From assembly GCA_035625025.1 (NCBI GenBank), contig DASPQJ010000007.1, positions 1 through 41,148 on the forward strand: 41,148 nucleotides of DNA, read 5' to 3'. The notes beneath the pieces are model-generated. The model searched no databases. It had not been told where the DNA came from and was given only the letters and a program-made list of their open reading frames with translations. Of the stretch, positions 24,292 through 33,702 are shown piece by piece (positions within the stretch are counted from its first letter, which is position 1; the number at the start of each line of letters is the position of its first letter). Origin of the DNA: Bog-793 sp035625025 (GTDB lineage Bacteria > Actinomycetota > Acidimicrobiia > Acidimicrobiales > Bog-793). The position numbers and the translations under genes were made by a program.

Positions 24292-26163
24292 ATGCGGCCA
24301 CAACTGTCCTACTCGGTGAGCACCGCGTCACCGGGTCGACCGCCGCGGGGTGTCCACCGCGGTCGGCATACCGCCCTAGCGGCGCTCGTCTACACGCTGC
24401 TCGCGATCGTGGCGTTTCTCCCCGTTCTGCCCTTCGACAACAGTCACATTGTCTCGACACTTCCGAGCGACACCGTGGCCGTCGGATGGTTCCTCGCCTG
24501 GCCGGCCTATGCGTTGGAACATGCTCACAATGTGCTCTTCTCCAACTGGATCGACTATCCGACGGGCGTCAATCTCCCGGTAAACCAGTCGATGCCGCTT
24601 CTCGGCCTGGTGATGACTCCCGTGACTCTCGCGTTTGGCCCGATCGCCACGATCAATGTCACCCTGCGCCTCGCGATGGTCGTCTCCGCGCTGGCGATGT
24701 ACCTTGCGCTTCGGCGGTTCTGCGAAAAAGACCTGGCGTCGTTCTTCGGCGGTCTTCTCTATGGGTTCTCGCCGTTCATCGTGGCCCACAGCTCGGTCAA
24801 CCAGAACTTCAGCTTCGCGCCCTTCCCACCGTTGATCTTCCTCGCCCTTTATGAGCTTGCAAGCGGCAAGCAACAACATGTCCTGCGAACCGGCCTCGTC
24901 CTCGGTCTCCTCCTCGCGGCACAGCTCTACCTCAACCCGGAGATGACGGTCGACGCGGTCGTCGTCGCGGCGTGCACCGTCGTCGTCTCGGGAGCCGCCG
25001 TCTTGCGGCGCGCCGACCGGGCACGGGTCATCAGATTCTTGGAGGGTTGTTCTGTCGCGGTGCTCGCGGCCGGCGTTCTGTCGCTTCCGTTCCTCTGGTA
25101 CTACTTCGCCGGGCCCCAGCACGCCACTAATTCAACGACGCTGCCTTTCTTCCCCAGCCTGTACCACGCTGACCTCGCGGGGCTCGTGTCGCCCGGCCGG
25201 AATCAGCTCATCGGACCGACAAGCCCGAACGCCACCGGCAATCTGTTCCTCACCGGGATGACCGACGAGATCGGCACGTACCTGGGAGTACCGCTCCTGG
25301 TCGGTCTGGTGTGGTTCGTGGCGCGCCACTGGCGAGAGCGCGCGATCGCGGTGAGCGCCGTGACGTTCGTCGTCGCGCTCATCCTCTCCCTCGGCTCGAA
25401 TCTCTACTTTGACACTCGGTCGCTCGGGATACCGCTCCCGCTGCGGGCGGTCGAGAATCTGCCGATCTTCGACCGACTGGAGAGCGTCCGTTTCTTCCTA
25501 TTCGTCGACCTCGCGGCAGCAGTCATCGTCGCCGTCGGTCTAGATTTCGTGCTCAGGCAGTGGCGCCCTCGCGCGTTTCTCGCCCGGTATCTGCAGCCGT
25601 CCCAGGCGCGCCTTGCCGGCGGCGTCCTCGTCGCCGCGGTGCTGTTGTTCCCGCTGATCCCGCGCTGGCCGTACCCCTCGGAAGGGACCGACGTCCCGCG
25701 CTACTTCACTAGCTCCGCCGTCGAACACATCGCGGACGGGGCGGTCGTCCTCACGTACCCCTACACCGAGCCGAACGACACCGACCCCGAGGTCTGGCAA
25801 CTCGCCTCGGGATTCCGCTTCCGGCTCGTCGGCGGGTACGCCTACGTCGCGAACAACGGCGGCGTGAGGTTCGGCGCCCCGCCGATCCATCCTGGAACGA
25901 TCGTCTCGTTGCTGCAGGGCGCGTATCTCAAGTACTACCTCGGACGCCCACCTGCTGACGAGACGACCTACCGCGCCATCCGGGCCGGACTGCGGGAGGC
26001 GGGCGTCGACGACTTCATCCTCGCGATGCGGGGCGCCGACCCCGCTCTCGTCGTTCGTGAGATGACCGCTGCGCTCGACCGCCGGCCGACCTCGACCGGC
26101 GGCGTCCTCGTCTGGTACGACGTGCCCCGCGACCTCGCCACGGTGGCGAATAGCTCCCACTGA
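24292..26163 (+). CDS. Large polytopic membrane protein, GT-C glycosyltransferase-like
   Basis: A 623-residue protein with about 10-12 hydrophobic helices and a C-terminal soluble part of about 150 residues. The first loop after helix 1 contains SDTVAVGWFLAWP followed by a segment with LFSNWIDYPTGVN, and acidic residues in early loops are typical of GT-C enzymes that use polyprenyl-phosphate sugars outside the membrane; homologues are usually annotated only as hypothetical membrane proteins. Its place between pilT and pilD suggests, but does not prove, a role in pilin or surface-glycan modification. The start at ATG 24292 lacks a clear ribosome binding site. It converges with pilD across 45 bases. 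Confidence 0.65.
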   Translation: MRPQLSYSVSTASPGRPPRGVHRGRHTALAALVYTLLAIVAFLPVLPFDNSHIVSTLPSDTVAVGWFLAWPAYALEHAHNVLFSNWIDYPTGVNLPVNQSMPLLGLVMTPVTLAFGPIATINVTLRLAMVVSALAMYLALRRFCEKDLASFFGGLLYGFSPFIVAHSSVNQNFSFAPFPPLIFLALYELASGKQQHVLRTGLVLGLLLAAQLYLNPEMTVDAVVVAACTVVVSGAAVLRRADRARVIRFLEGCSVAVLAAGVLSLPFLWYYFAGPQHATNSTTLPFFPSLYHADLAGLVSPGRNQLIGPTSPNATGNLFLTGMTDEIGTYLGVPLLVGLVWFVARHWRERAIAVSAVTFVVALILSLGSNLYFDTRSLGIPLPLRAVENLPIFDRLESVRFFLFVDLAAAVIVAVGLDFVLRQWRPRAFLARYLQPSQARLAGGVLVAAVLLFPLIPRWPYPSEGTDVPRYFTSSAVEHIADGAVVLTYPYTEPNDTDPEVWQLASGFRFRLVGGYAYVANNGGVRFGAPPIHPGTIVSLLQGAYLKYYLGRPPADETTYRAIRAGLREAGVDDFILAMRGADPALVVREMTAALDRRPTSTGGVLVWYDVPRDLATVANSSH

Positions 26164-26208
26164 CCGTGTCGCGAGCCGAGACCCGGCGACCGGTCGTGCC
26201 GACCCGAT

Positions 26209-26982
26209 TCAGGCCCCGTGGAAGGGGCGCAGGAGCGCCGAGCCGGCAAGGACGGCGACCTCCGCTCCGATGGCAAGAAAGGGGCCGAAGGAAACCCTCG
26301 TCGTGAGGTCGGCCCGCTTCGCGACGATAAGTCCGACCCCCACCACCGCGCCGAAAAAACAGGCGAAGAAGAACCCCGCGAGCACTTCACCGACGCCGAG
26401 CCAGCCGAGCGCCAATCCAAGGAAGGGCGCCAGCCGGACGTCACCGAATCCGAGCAACCGGGGGCTGACGGCGTGGATCGCGAAGAAGAGGGCGAACCAG
26501 GCCGCGCCGCTGCAAACGCCGGTGACGAGTCGACGCCAATCGCCGGTTTCTGCGGCCGCGACGCAGAGGAGCGCGGCGAGCAGGGCCGTGGCGGGATAGA
26601 CGATCCGTTTCGGCAGGATATGGTCTTCGAGGTCGATGGTCGCCAACACGATGAGTCCTGCGGCGAGGACCTCGAAGGCTGGTAGTGGCCAGGCGTACCC
26701 GAAACGGGCCGCCGTCCCGGCGAACAGGCCCGCGGTCAGGAGCTCGACAATCGGGTATTGCGCCGAAATCGGCGCGCGGCAACTCCGGCAGCGCCCGTGG
26801 AGAACGACGTACGACAAGACCGGGATGTTGTCGATCGCGTCGAGCGTCACGCCACAGGAAGGGCAGCGCGAACGCGGCACCACGATCGACTCGTCTCGGG
26901 GCACGCGGTAGATCACGACATTGAGGAAGGAACCGAAGATCAGGCCGAAAAGGCCGAGACCCGCGACGAGGACTGTGAACAC
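26209..26982 (-). CDS. pilD: Prepilin peptidase (leader peptidase/N-methyltransferase)
   Basis: A 257-residue polytopic membrane aspartyl protease that cleaves the leaders of the pilins in this window and methylates the new N-terminus. The N-terminal methyltransferase-type domain has FGSFLNVVIYR and the two cysteine pairs C40-x2-C43 and C65-x2-C68. The catalytic aspartates are visible in ATIDLEDHILP and GFGDVRLAPFLG. The length is standard. It is transcribed opposite to pilB-pilT and follows the minor-pilin operon on the same strand after a 626-base gap. Confidence 0.95.
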   Translation of the reverse strand: MFTVLVAGLGLFGLIFGSFLNVVIYRVPRDESIVVPRSRCPSCGVTLDAIDNIPVLSYVVLHGRCRSCRAPISAQYPIVELLTAGLFAGTAARFGYAWPLPAFEVLAAGLIVLATIDLEDHILPKRIVYPATALLAALLCVAAAETGDWRRLVTGVCSGAAWFALFFAIHAVSPRLLGFGDVRLAPFLGLALGWLGVGEVLAGFFFACFFGAVVGVGLIVAKRADLTTRVSFGPFLAIGAEVAVLAGSALLRPFHGA

Positions 26983-27608
26983 GCCCCTTACATCCCCCGA
27001 CCCTCACGCCTCGCGTCCGTCCCGAGGTCCCCCCGGACCTCGAGGCCCCGAACGACCCCCCACCGACGCGTCCCGGCCCGCTCCAACAGGTGCAAGGCAT
27101 CGCCCGGGCCCCGACATCGCCGATTCCGGCGCGCTCGGCCTGTCGCGCTCGACGTCACGGACACCGGGATCGGTCAGGCCCCACGACCTTGAAGGTAGCT
27201 GACAGCTCGAGTCCCGACGAGTGTTCACGTGAACGGCAAGACTCTGTCTTTCTCGCGGACCGGCGCTCTTCGCGGGGCCTGCACCCAAGGCCTCGCCGCC
27301 GCCTCAGCATCCCTCGACATCGCCAGAGCCCCGGGTCGATGCGGTCGGCCGGGCGACGCGACGACGGGCACGACTCGGACCCCTTTCGAGAAGCCAATCG
27401 CGTGCGTTCCGCCGGCGACGCGACTTGCCGAACCCGCGACCATTCGGAAGGCTGCCGGCAGCTCTCCTGATCTCGCACAGGTGTCGAAAGTGCACGGCGA
27501 GGCTTGTGCGGATTCGGCGACGGCGAACGGGTCTTACCCGCCAAGCCCGAGAACAACCCACCCGCCGATCAAGGAACCACCTGCCCTGTCGAAAGGGGTT
27601 GCACGTCG
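26983..27608. other. Intergenic region between pilD and the PilX-like gene
   Basis: No supported gene; the open frames on both strands have the arginine- and proline-rich composition of high-GC noncoding sequence. It must contain the pilD promoter unless pilD is read from the minor-pilin operon. Confidence 0.4.
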
Positions 27609-29198
27609 CTAATAGGTGAAGATGGGTAGGTACTGGCTCGTCCCCGCCGAGGTCGTTACGGTGACGTAGTAGGTGGTCACCACCTCTCCCGACGGCGCAG
27701 GAACCGTGATCGTGGATGATGATGTGATCGTCGTCTGGGCCTGGGGAACCGTAAGGATGGAGTCCGACGTAATGACAGTGCCGTTGTTCTCCGGGACGAA
27801 TTTGACGACGGCGCCGGTCAAGAACCCGGTCCCGAGGATCGTCACGACTGTCCCCGACGTGCCTGACGTTGGAGAGATCGAAGAAGCGATCGGGACCAAC
27901 GGCGTGTAGCTGAAGACGTCGTTGCTGCTGGTTGCGCTCGTGCCCGCCGATGTCGTGACGGTGACGAAGTAACAGTAGTTGACCGTGCTGCCCTGGCACA
28001 GAGAGCCGCCCGTCACTCCCGGCGAGACCGCAGTGATCGATGTGGACCCGTTCACGGTCACGTTGGGGGAGGCAAGGACCGAACCACCGGTCACGGGAGT
28101 ACCGTTCAGTTCTTGAACGAAGTTGACGGTCGCGCCTTCGAAGAACCCGCTCCCCGTGATCGTCACGGCATCGCCGCCGGCGATCGTGCCTGTCGCGGGG
28201 CTGATGCCCGTGACGGTCGGCGCCACCGGTGAATTGGTGAAAACGTTGCTGGTGCAGTTGGTGCCGCTGGCGCAATAGGCGCTGGTCCCTGTCGGTGTCG
28301 TGACGGTGACGTAGTACGTGGACCCCTCCGTCATCGGCGGCGAGAGGGCCGTGATCGACGTGGATGAGTTGACCGCCACGTTCGTCGCAGACAGGACGAC
28401 GTTGTCACTCGTGGGGACACCGCCCGATTCCTCGACGAAGTTGACACTGGTTACGTCAGGTACAGACCCAGTGGAGGTGATTGTCGCAAACCCGGTCCCG
28501 GTGATCGTCACCGATGTGCCACCGGTGATGGAGCCCGAAGCGGGGCTGATGGACGCGACAGTCGGGACCGTGGGCGACCACGTCCAACTATCGGTGATCA
28601 TGCCGGTTCCGCAGTACAGGTAGCACTCCTCCGAGGATGGCGCGCTTACTCCCGAGGGGTAGTCGTCAAAAGTGACCACAGCCTGGAGAAATGGTTGCGC
28701 CGCGCACAGTGCTGCGCTCTCGCCATCTGGGCAGGTTGAAAAGGTTACGACCCGGCTGGCCGAGCTCGTTGGGTTCCAGGCCGTGGAGCACCAGACGTCC
28801 ATCGACACGCCGTCGACCGTGAACTCGGACTTCGGGCCGTTTCCCCAGCAGTAGCCCGGCGGGCTGGCGTTTAGGGTCTGGGACAGCAACGTGTTCGTGT
28901 TGCACCCAGGAGCGCTGGGAGAACAACGCGCGTAGCGGATGCTGTTTATCGCGAGATTGGTCGCGCTCCTCGCCGCGTACTGTTCCGAGCGCGCTGACTG
29001 AAATACCTGCGAGCTACGAAGGTCACTGGTGAGCGCGTTGGCGAGCGCGCCGATCACCACGGCTCCGATGATGAGAAAGACCAGCGCCAGCACGAGGACG
29101 GCGCCAACCTCGTCGCCTCTCCCCTTCCGTCGGGCGCGGGTGCTGCTGCCAGCGCGACGCTCGGGGGCGGCGAGTCCCGCTCTGCGCACTTGTCTCAT
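27609..29198 (-). CDS. PilX-like pilus protein with three IPT/TIG domains
   Basis: A 529-residue protein. A basic N-terminus is followed by one hydrophobic helix, GAVLVLALVFLIIGAVVIG, resembling the PilX-type minor pilin start (no +5 Glu). A Cys-containing globular region to about residue 200 follows, then three tandem IPT/TIG Ig-like domains with the pattern ISPxSG-x-GGTxVTITGTGF. Typical PilX proteins are about 150-200 residues, so the TIG array is an extension. ATG 29198-29196 is chosen because GAGGGG precedes it; it lies 38 bases after the stop of the PilV-like gene, the same operon. It probably acts at the pilus tip and binds surfaces or glycans; that role is inferred. Confidence 0.8.
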   Translation of the reverse strand: MRQVRRAGLAAPERRAGSSTRARRKGRGDEVGAVLVLALVFLIIGAVVIGALANALTSDLRSSQVFQSARSEQYAARSATNLAINSIRYARCSPSAPGCNTNTLLSQTLNASPPGYCWGNGPKSEFTVDGVSMDVWCSTAWNPTSSASRVVTFSTCPDGESAALCAAQPFLQAVVTFDDYPSGVSAPSSEECYLYCGTGMITDSWTWSPTVPTVASISPASGSITGGTSVTITGTGFATITSTGSVPDVTSVNFVEESGGVPTSDNVVLSATNVAVNSSTSITALSPPMTEGSTYYVTVTTPTGTSAYCASGTNCTSNVFTNSPVAPTVTGISPATGTIAGGDAVTITGSGFFEGATVNFVQELNGTPVTGGSVLASPNVTVNGSTSITAVSPGVTGGSLCQGSTVNYCYFVTVTTSAGTSATSSNDVFSYTPLVPIASSISPTSGTSGTVVTILGTGFLTGAVVKFVPENNGTVITSDSILTVPQAQTTITSSSTITVPAPSGEVVTTYYVTVTTSAGTSQYLPIFTY

Positions 29199-29236
29199 TG
29201 CCTGGCCCCTCGCGTCGTCGACATCTCCATGACCAA

Positions 29237-32017
29237 TCAACTGATCGTCTCGGTCTGCGACCAACTCAGACTTCCCGCCGATGCGGTGATCACCGGACTG
29301 CCAGCTGTCGTATCGCCGTAGTAGAAGGTCTGGTACGACGAACCGGAGCTGATGGTCACCGAGGTGACCGCCCCTCCACCGGAAGTGGAGGCGAACGTCC
29401 CGGTGCCCGAACTGCTCGTCAAGCCGACCGAGGTACTCGAGCTGACGTTGACGGGGTTGCCGTACTGGTCCTGCTCCTGAACGAGGATCGGCCCGATGGT
29501 CCTTCCGGCGGTGTGCGATCCGGAGACCGGGGCCGTCATGATCACGAGCTGAGACGCCGAACCAGGACTGATTGTCAGCGTCGCCGCGGACTCTGATCCT
29601 GCGGTCAGCGTGCTACAGGCGCTGGTGGTAAAGCGCTCAGCGACGACCGCGAGGCTCGTCGCCGCGGCGGGCGTGCTCCCGGCATTTGTCACGCTCAACG
29701 TCCATGTGGCCGTCGAGCTGCTCGTGATCGTCTCACAGGTCGATCCCGTCGGCGACAGTGTGCTTGTGGCGCTTGTCGGCACGCCATCGACGAGGACTTC
29801 GAAGTACTCGCTGCTGCTTCCAGTGTTCTTCACGCTGATCGAGTACGTCGCCGTCCCGGTGGGGGCGAGTGTCCCGCTCTGAGTTCCGACCGTCAGTGTT
29901 CCGTTGAAGGTACCCGGCGCCGATGACGTTTCGGTCTGGACACTTGAAGTGATACTGCTCGCGGTCACCTGAATGCCCGGTGAACCGGCACCAGTATCGG
30001 TCATGTAGAAGGTCGCCGTCGATGACCCGGCCGCAATCGCGCAGGTCGTGCTCGTACAGGCTGTCGTCGAGCCGTACGAAGGGACGTATTTCACCCCCGA
30101 GATCGTGTTGAAGGTGAGCCCAGCGGCCGAGGTGGCGTCGACCGGGTTGCCGTAGGCGTCCTGCAGCTGGACGGTGATTGCGCCAGAACCCTTGCCCGAA
30201 CCGGTCCCGTCGATGAACGACTGCACGCCGGTCAGGTAGACGAGCTGACTCGCTGGCCCCCGGTTCACGGTGATGGAGTTGGTCGTCGCCGAGGTCACGT
30301 TCAGGGGTTCCGTCGTGTCAGTGGCGGTGATCGTGTAGCGGCCTGCCTTGTTGATCTGGAGGCCCGTGAAGTTGGCGACGCCGTTCACCGCCGCCACCGT
30401 GGTCGTGCCGCCGGCGAAGCTGCCCGAGGACAGTGTCACCCCGATGTTGTCGGTCGAGCCGGGGTTGCCCGTGGTGATCTGGTTGCCGTACTGGTCCTCG
30501 ATCGTCACGCCGAGCGAGACCGTCCCCCCGACGGTGATCGAGGAGGCGGGTTGGGTCGTGATCGCGAGCTTGTTAGCCGCGGCGGGGACCACGGAGATGG
30601 AGTTGGTCGTCGCCGCGGCCACAGTTTCCGACGTGTCACGGGCGGTGATCGTGTACGGCGAGCCGGCCACCGAGGTGATCTGCAGGCCCGTGAAGTTGGC
30701 GACGCCGTTCACCGCCGCCACCGTGGTCGTGCCGCCGGCGAAGCTGCCCGAGGACAGTGTCACCCCGATGCTGTCGGTCGAGCCGGGGTTGCCCGTGGTG
30801 ATCTGGTTGCCGTACTGGTCCTCGATCGTCACGCCGAGCGAGACCGTCCCCCCGGCGGTGATCGAGGAGGCGGGTTGGGTCGTGATCACGAGCTTGCTGG
30901 CCGCGGCCGGCGAGACGGTGGTCGCGGCGGTGGGCTTGAGGAGCAAGGGGGCAGAGGATGACGAAGCCGTGAGCGTGTAGGCGGAGGTGCTAGCCACGGT
31001 GTAGGAACAACCCGTGAAGGTGGCGACGCCGTTCGTGAGGTTTGTCGGAGTCGTCGCGCAGGCGAACGCGCCACCACCGTTATTCGCCGACAGGGCCACC
31101 GCCGTCTGGGAGTCGGCCGTTTCGATGTTGCCGTAAGCGTCCTCCTCCGCGACGACGACCGAGAACGTGGACCCGGCACCGATCGCGCTCGGCGGGCTCG
31201 TCGTGTAAACGAGCTGGGTGGGAGTGCTCGGCCCGACGCTGAAGGCGCTGCTCGTCGCTGGAGTCAGTGATCCGTCGGTCGCCGTGAGCGTGTACGTCCC
31301 GGACTTCGTAATGCTGCAGCTCGAAAAGGTGAACACGCCCAGGTTCTCGATCCCGACGCAGGTCCCGGTCCCCGGGGTTATCGCCAGGCTGACAGACGAC
31401 AGATCGTCCTGGTCGACGTTGCCGCTTCCGTCCTCAACCGCGACCATCGGCCAGGGCGAGAGATTCGAACCGGCGGCGATGCCGCTACTCGCGGGTTGCT
31501 GAACGAAGGCCAACTGGGTCGACGTCGTGCCGACGGTGAACGAGGGGGCCAAGGGATCGTCGACGACGATGACGATCTGGTAAACGGTCCCTTTGTACGT
31601 GACGGAGATGGTGTCCTGCTGGGCGGCGTTGGGGATGCACGGTGGAGGACTGACGAAAGCACTTCCGTTCCAGTACGTCGCGGCGATCTGCGCCGTGTAG
31701 CCCGTCGGAAGGCTGAACTGCACAGAAGACGCGCCGCCACAGTCCCCCCAGAGTGTGCTCGACTGCTGTTGGAGTTGGGTCGTGGCTTCCTCGGCGGCAC
31801 TTCTCAGCACGGTGTCCACCGTCGCGACGGTGCGGTAGTCCGACGAACCCCAGATCGACGTGCTAAACGCGACGAGCAAGGAGAGCGCCGCGACCCCGAT
31901 CACGACGAGAGCGATCAATACCTCGACGAGGGTGTCGCCAGCTTCCGATCGGCGCGAAGGTCCAGGATCGTCGCAACGATCCCCCTTTTCGACCGGGAAG
32001 CGAGCAAGAGATCTCAT
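29237..32017 (-). CDS. Giant PilV-like minor pilin with Ig-like repeats
   Basis: A 926-residue protein. The prepilin signature is EAG, cleavage, DTLVEVLIALVVIGVAALS: Glu at +5 is present but +1 is Asp rather than Phe. A pilin-like globular part extends to about residue 160, then five or six Ig-like modules of about 100 residues follow, each opening with a strand such as KLVITTQPASSITAGG and containing EDQYGNQITT or a variant. Two modules are nearly identical at DNA level (30361-30582 and 30685-30906). Ordinary PilV proteins are under 200 residues, so this is a pilin-adhesin fusion. The start at ATG 32017 lacks a strong ribosome binding site. Middle gene of the minor-pilin operon. Confidence 0.85.
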   Translation of the reverse strand: MRSLARFPVEKGDRCDDPGPSRRSEAGDTLVEVLIALVVIGVAALSLLVAFSTSIWGSSDYRTVATVDTVLRSAAEEATTQLQQQSSTLWGDCGGASSVQFSLPTGYTAQIAATYWNGSAFVSPPPCIPNAAQQDTISVTYKGTVYQIVIVVDDPLAPSFTVGTTSTQLAFVQQPASSGIAAGSNLSPWPMVAVEDGSGNVDQDDLSSVSLAITPGTGTCVGIENLGVFTFSSCSITKSGTYTLTATDGSLTPATSSAFSVGPSTPTQLVYTTSPPSAIGAGSTFSVVVAEEDAYGNIETADSQTAVALSANNGGGAFACATTPTNLTNGVATFTGCSYTVASTSAYTLTASSSSAPLLLKPTAATTVSPAAASKLVITTQPASSITAGGTVSLGVTIEDQYGNQITTGNPGSTDSIGVTLSSGSFAGGTTTVAAVNGVANFTGLQITSVAGSPYTITARDTSETVAAATTNSISVVPAAANKLAITTQPASSITVGGTVSLGVTIEDQYGNQITTGNPGSTDNIGVTLSSGSFAGGTTTVAAVNGVANFTGLQINKAGRYTITATDTTEPLNVTSATTNSITVNRGPASQLVYLTGVQSFIDGTGSGKGSGAITVQLQDAYGNPVDATSAAGLTFNTISGVKYVPSYGSTTACTSTTCAIAAGSSTATFYMTDTGAGSPGIQVTASSITSSVQTETSSAPGTFNGTLTVGTQSGTLAPTGTATYSISVKNTGSSSEYFEVLVDGVPTSATSTLSPTGSTCETITSSSTATWTLSVTNAGSTPAAATSLAVVAERFTTSACSTLTAGSESAATLTISPGSASQLVIMTAPVSGSHTAGRTIGPILVQEQDQYGNPVNVSSSTSVGLTSSSGTGTFASTSGGGAVTSVTISSGSSYQTFYYGDTTAGSPVITASAGSLSWSQTETIS
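30361..30582. repeat. Intragenic direct repeat, copy 1
   Basis: This stretch matches 30685-30906 almost base for base (only a handful of differences), an offset of 324 bases or exactly 108 codons, inside the giant minor pilin gene. It encodes one Ig-like module. The level of identity points to recent duplication or gene conversion. Confidence 0.95.
30685..30906. repeat. Intragenic direct repeat, copy 2
   Basis: Second copy of the module-encoding repeat, 324 bases from the first; it keeps the reading frame. Flanking halves of the modules are much more diverged than this core. Confidence 0.95.
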
Positions 32018-32183
32018 GCGTCGAAGGGGTCGGACACCGGCATGTCCGACAGGTCGGCTGAACGGGCATGACGCCGCATGGCCGAAACCATCCGGCGCGC
32101 GCCCCGGGCGACTCCGCCGCCGGGCTCGTCACCGCCCCGCGCAGGCCCACGGCTTCTCAAGGTGAGCGGGCGTGTCACGTCGC

Positions 32184-33602
32184 TCACCATGGCAAGAGCA
32201 CACCAAGGAAGATCGCCTGGAGGCCGGCCCCCTTCATGGTCACGGTCAGCGACGTCGGGGCTGGGGCCTCGAGCATGACGGTGCCGGTTTTGTTGGTGGT
32301 CACCGATGACGCGCACTCGACCGTCGGCGTGCCGACACCGGTCAAGCCGTCATCGTTGGGGTCGTTCGAGTCGTAGCAAGCATTGCCGTAAAGCGACGTC
32401 GGGCTGTTCGGGAGCAGGTTCAGATCTTCGTTTGCCGTCCATATCGTGTATTCGCCTGTGTCGGTCGTCTCGGCGTCGCCGGTCACGAGCTCCCAGTTCG
32501 TCGCCGGACGGCCGTTCTGATCCAGCAGCTGGATATTCGAGATGTAGATGTACGCGAGGGCTCCGTTCGCATAGTAAGGAGAACTCGGCAGACAATCTTC
32601 GTAGAGTGCCGGATCTCCAGGGATTCCCGTGTAGAAGCCGTTATTGCCCAAGAAAGCTTCGCTCGTCGACGTCGGCGTGCAGATCGCGGTGGGATAGGTG
32701 GGAATGACCCACGGAACGACCGCTCCGACCGATGACGACGTGCTGAGACAGAAGGACAACGTGAACGGGGTGTTGGCGATTCCCTCTGTCATCTGCTGGC
32801 AGTTGCTGGGCGCGGGGCTGAGCGGCGAATGAGCTGGGTTCGGGCTCACGGTGTACTGGCTGTAGTTGTAGCTGGAGAAATTCGCGAAGCAAAGTGTTGC
32901 GGCGTACGAGCCCGTCCCGGGCGTGGCGAAGCCGCAGGTCGTTGTCGGCGTAATCACGCTCGACAACTGACTCGACGATGTGCTTTCGCGGGGTACCGCG
33001 AACAGAGAGAACGAGTACTTGCTTCCCGGCTCCGTGGTCGAGAAATCGACGCCCGTCACGCCTACGGCAGAGGCCCAAGCAGTCGACGGGATGCCGGTGT
33101 AACTGGACGTAGTGGTGATCGTCGGGACTGACTGGCTGGAGGGGATATCGGTGGAGATGTACGTGCTGCTCGTCGGGGTCGAAGAAGCCCCGGTGCAGTA
33201 CTGACGCACCAGCGAGTACGTCGAACCGCTCGCGACTTCGACGTAGGAGACAACGGTCTGGTACTGCTGTGTCCCTTGATCGAGGCCCCATTCCAGTCCG
33301 AGCAACTGTGTTCCGGATCCACATTGCGTCATGGGGTTGGTCGTAGAAGGGCCTGAATTACTTGGGCTAGCGCTTGTTGTCAGGTTGACAGCACTCTGAA
33401 CGTCCTGCTCGAAATTGGCCGAAACGGTCTGGGCATCTGCCGTGTCCGAGATGCTCATTACGGTCCCGTGCTGGAGCGAAAGGAGCGCGGTCAGCGACAG
33501 ACCGAGTGCCCCGATAACGATTGGCAGGATCATGCAGACGATCAGCATTTCGATGAGCGTGAAGCCATCTTCGGCGGTCGTGACTAACTCGCGCCGGTTC
33601 AT
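32184..33602 (-). CDS. PilW-like minor pilin, enlarged
   Basis: A 472-residue prepilin. The leader ends TTAEDG, with cleavage before FTLIEMLIVCMILPIVIGAL: Phe +1, Glu +5. Most of the mature protein is a long Ser/Thr/Pro-rich globular region with scattered cysteines, ending in a basic-hydrophobic segment. PilW homologues are usually 250-350 residues. ATG 33602-33600 is favoured over GTG 33614 because AGGTGGAG sits six bases upstream. First gene of the minor-pilin operon; 166 bases separate it from the PilV-like gene. It likely helps initiate pilus assembly. Confidence 0.85.
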   Translation of the reverse strand: MNRRELVTTAEDGFTLIEMLIVCMILPIVIGALGLSLTALLSLQHGTVMSISDTADAQTVSANFEQDVQSAVNLTTSASPSNSGPSTTNPMTQCGSGTQLLGLEWGLDQGTQQYQTVVSYVEVASGSTYSLVRQYCTGASSTPTSSTYISTDIPSSQSVPTITTTSSYTGIPSTAWASAVGVTGVDFSTTEPGSKYSFSLFAVPRESTSSSQLSSVITPTTTCGFATPGTGSYAATLCFANFSSYNYSQYTVSPNPAHSPLSPAPSNCQQMTEGIANTPFTLSFCLSTSSSVGAVVPWVIPTYPTAICTPTSTSEAFLGNNGFYTGIPGDPALYEDCLPSSPYYANGALAYIYISNIQLLDQNGRPATNWELVTGDAETTDTGEYTIWTANEDLNLLPNSPTSLYGNACYDSNDPNDDGLTGVGTPTVECASSVTTNKTGTVMLEAPAPTSLTVTMKGAGLQAIFLGVLLPW

Positions 33603-33702
33603 GATGCGCTCCACCTCACAATGGGATCACCATCATCGAACATGGCGACCACCTCAAGTTGCAATTCCAGCGCACTCGTCCACACGGTGATTCACCTTGT
33701 CT

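Noticed and set aside
30361..30906. Repeats considered as a CRISPR-like array
   Set aside because: Only two copies, each over 200 bp, within a coding frame at 324-base offset; no short spaced repeats and no cas genes anywhere in the window.
30348..30980. Plus-strand 210-codon frame with internal repeats opposite the giant pilin
   Set aside because: It is the mirror of the duplicated Ig modules; its repeats simply reflect the minus-strand coding repeat.
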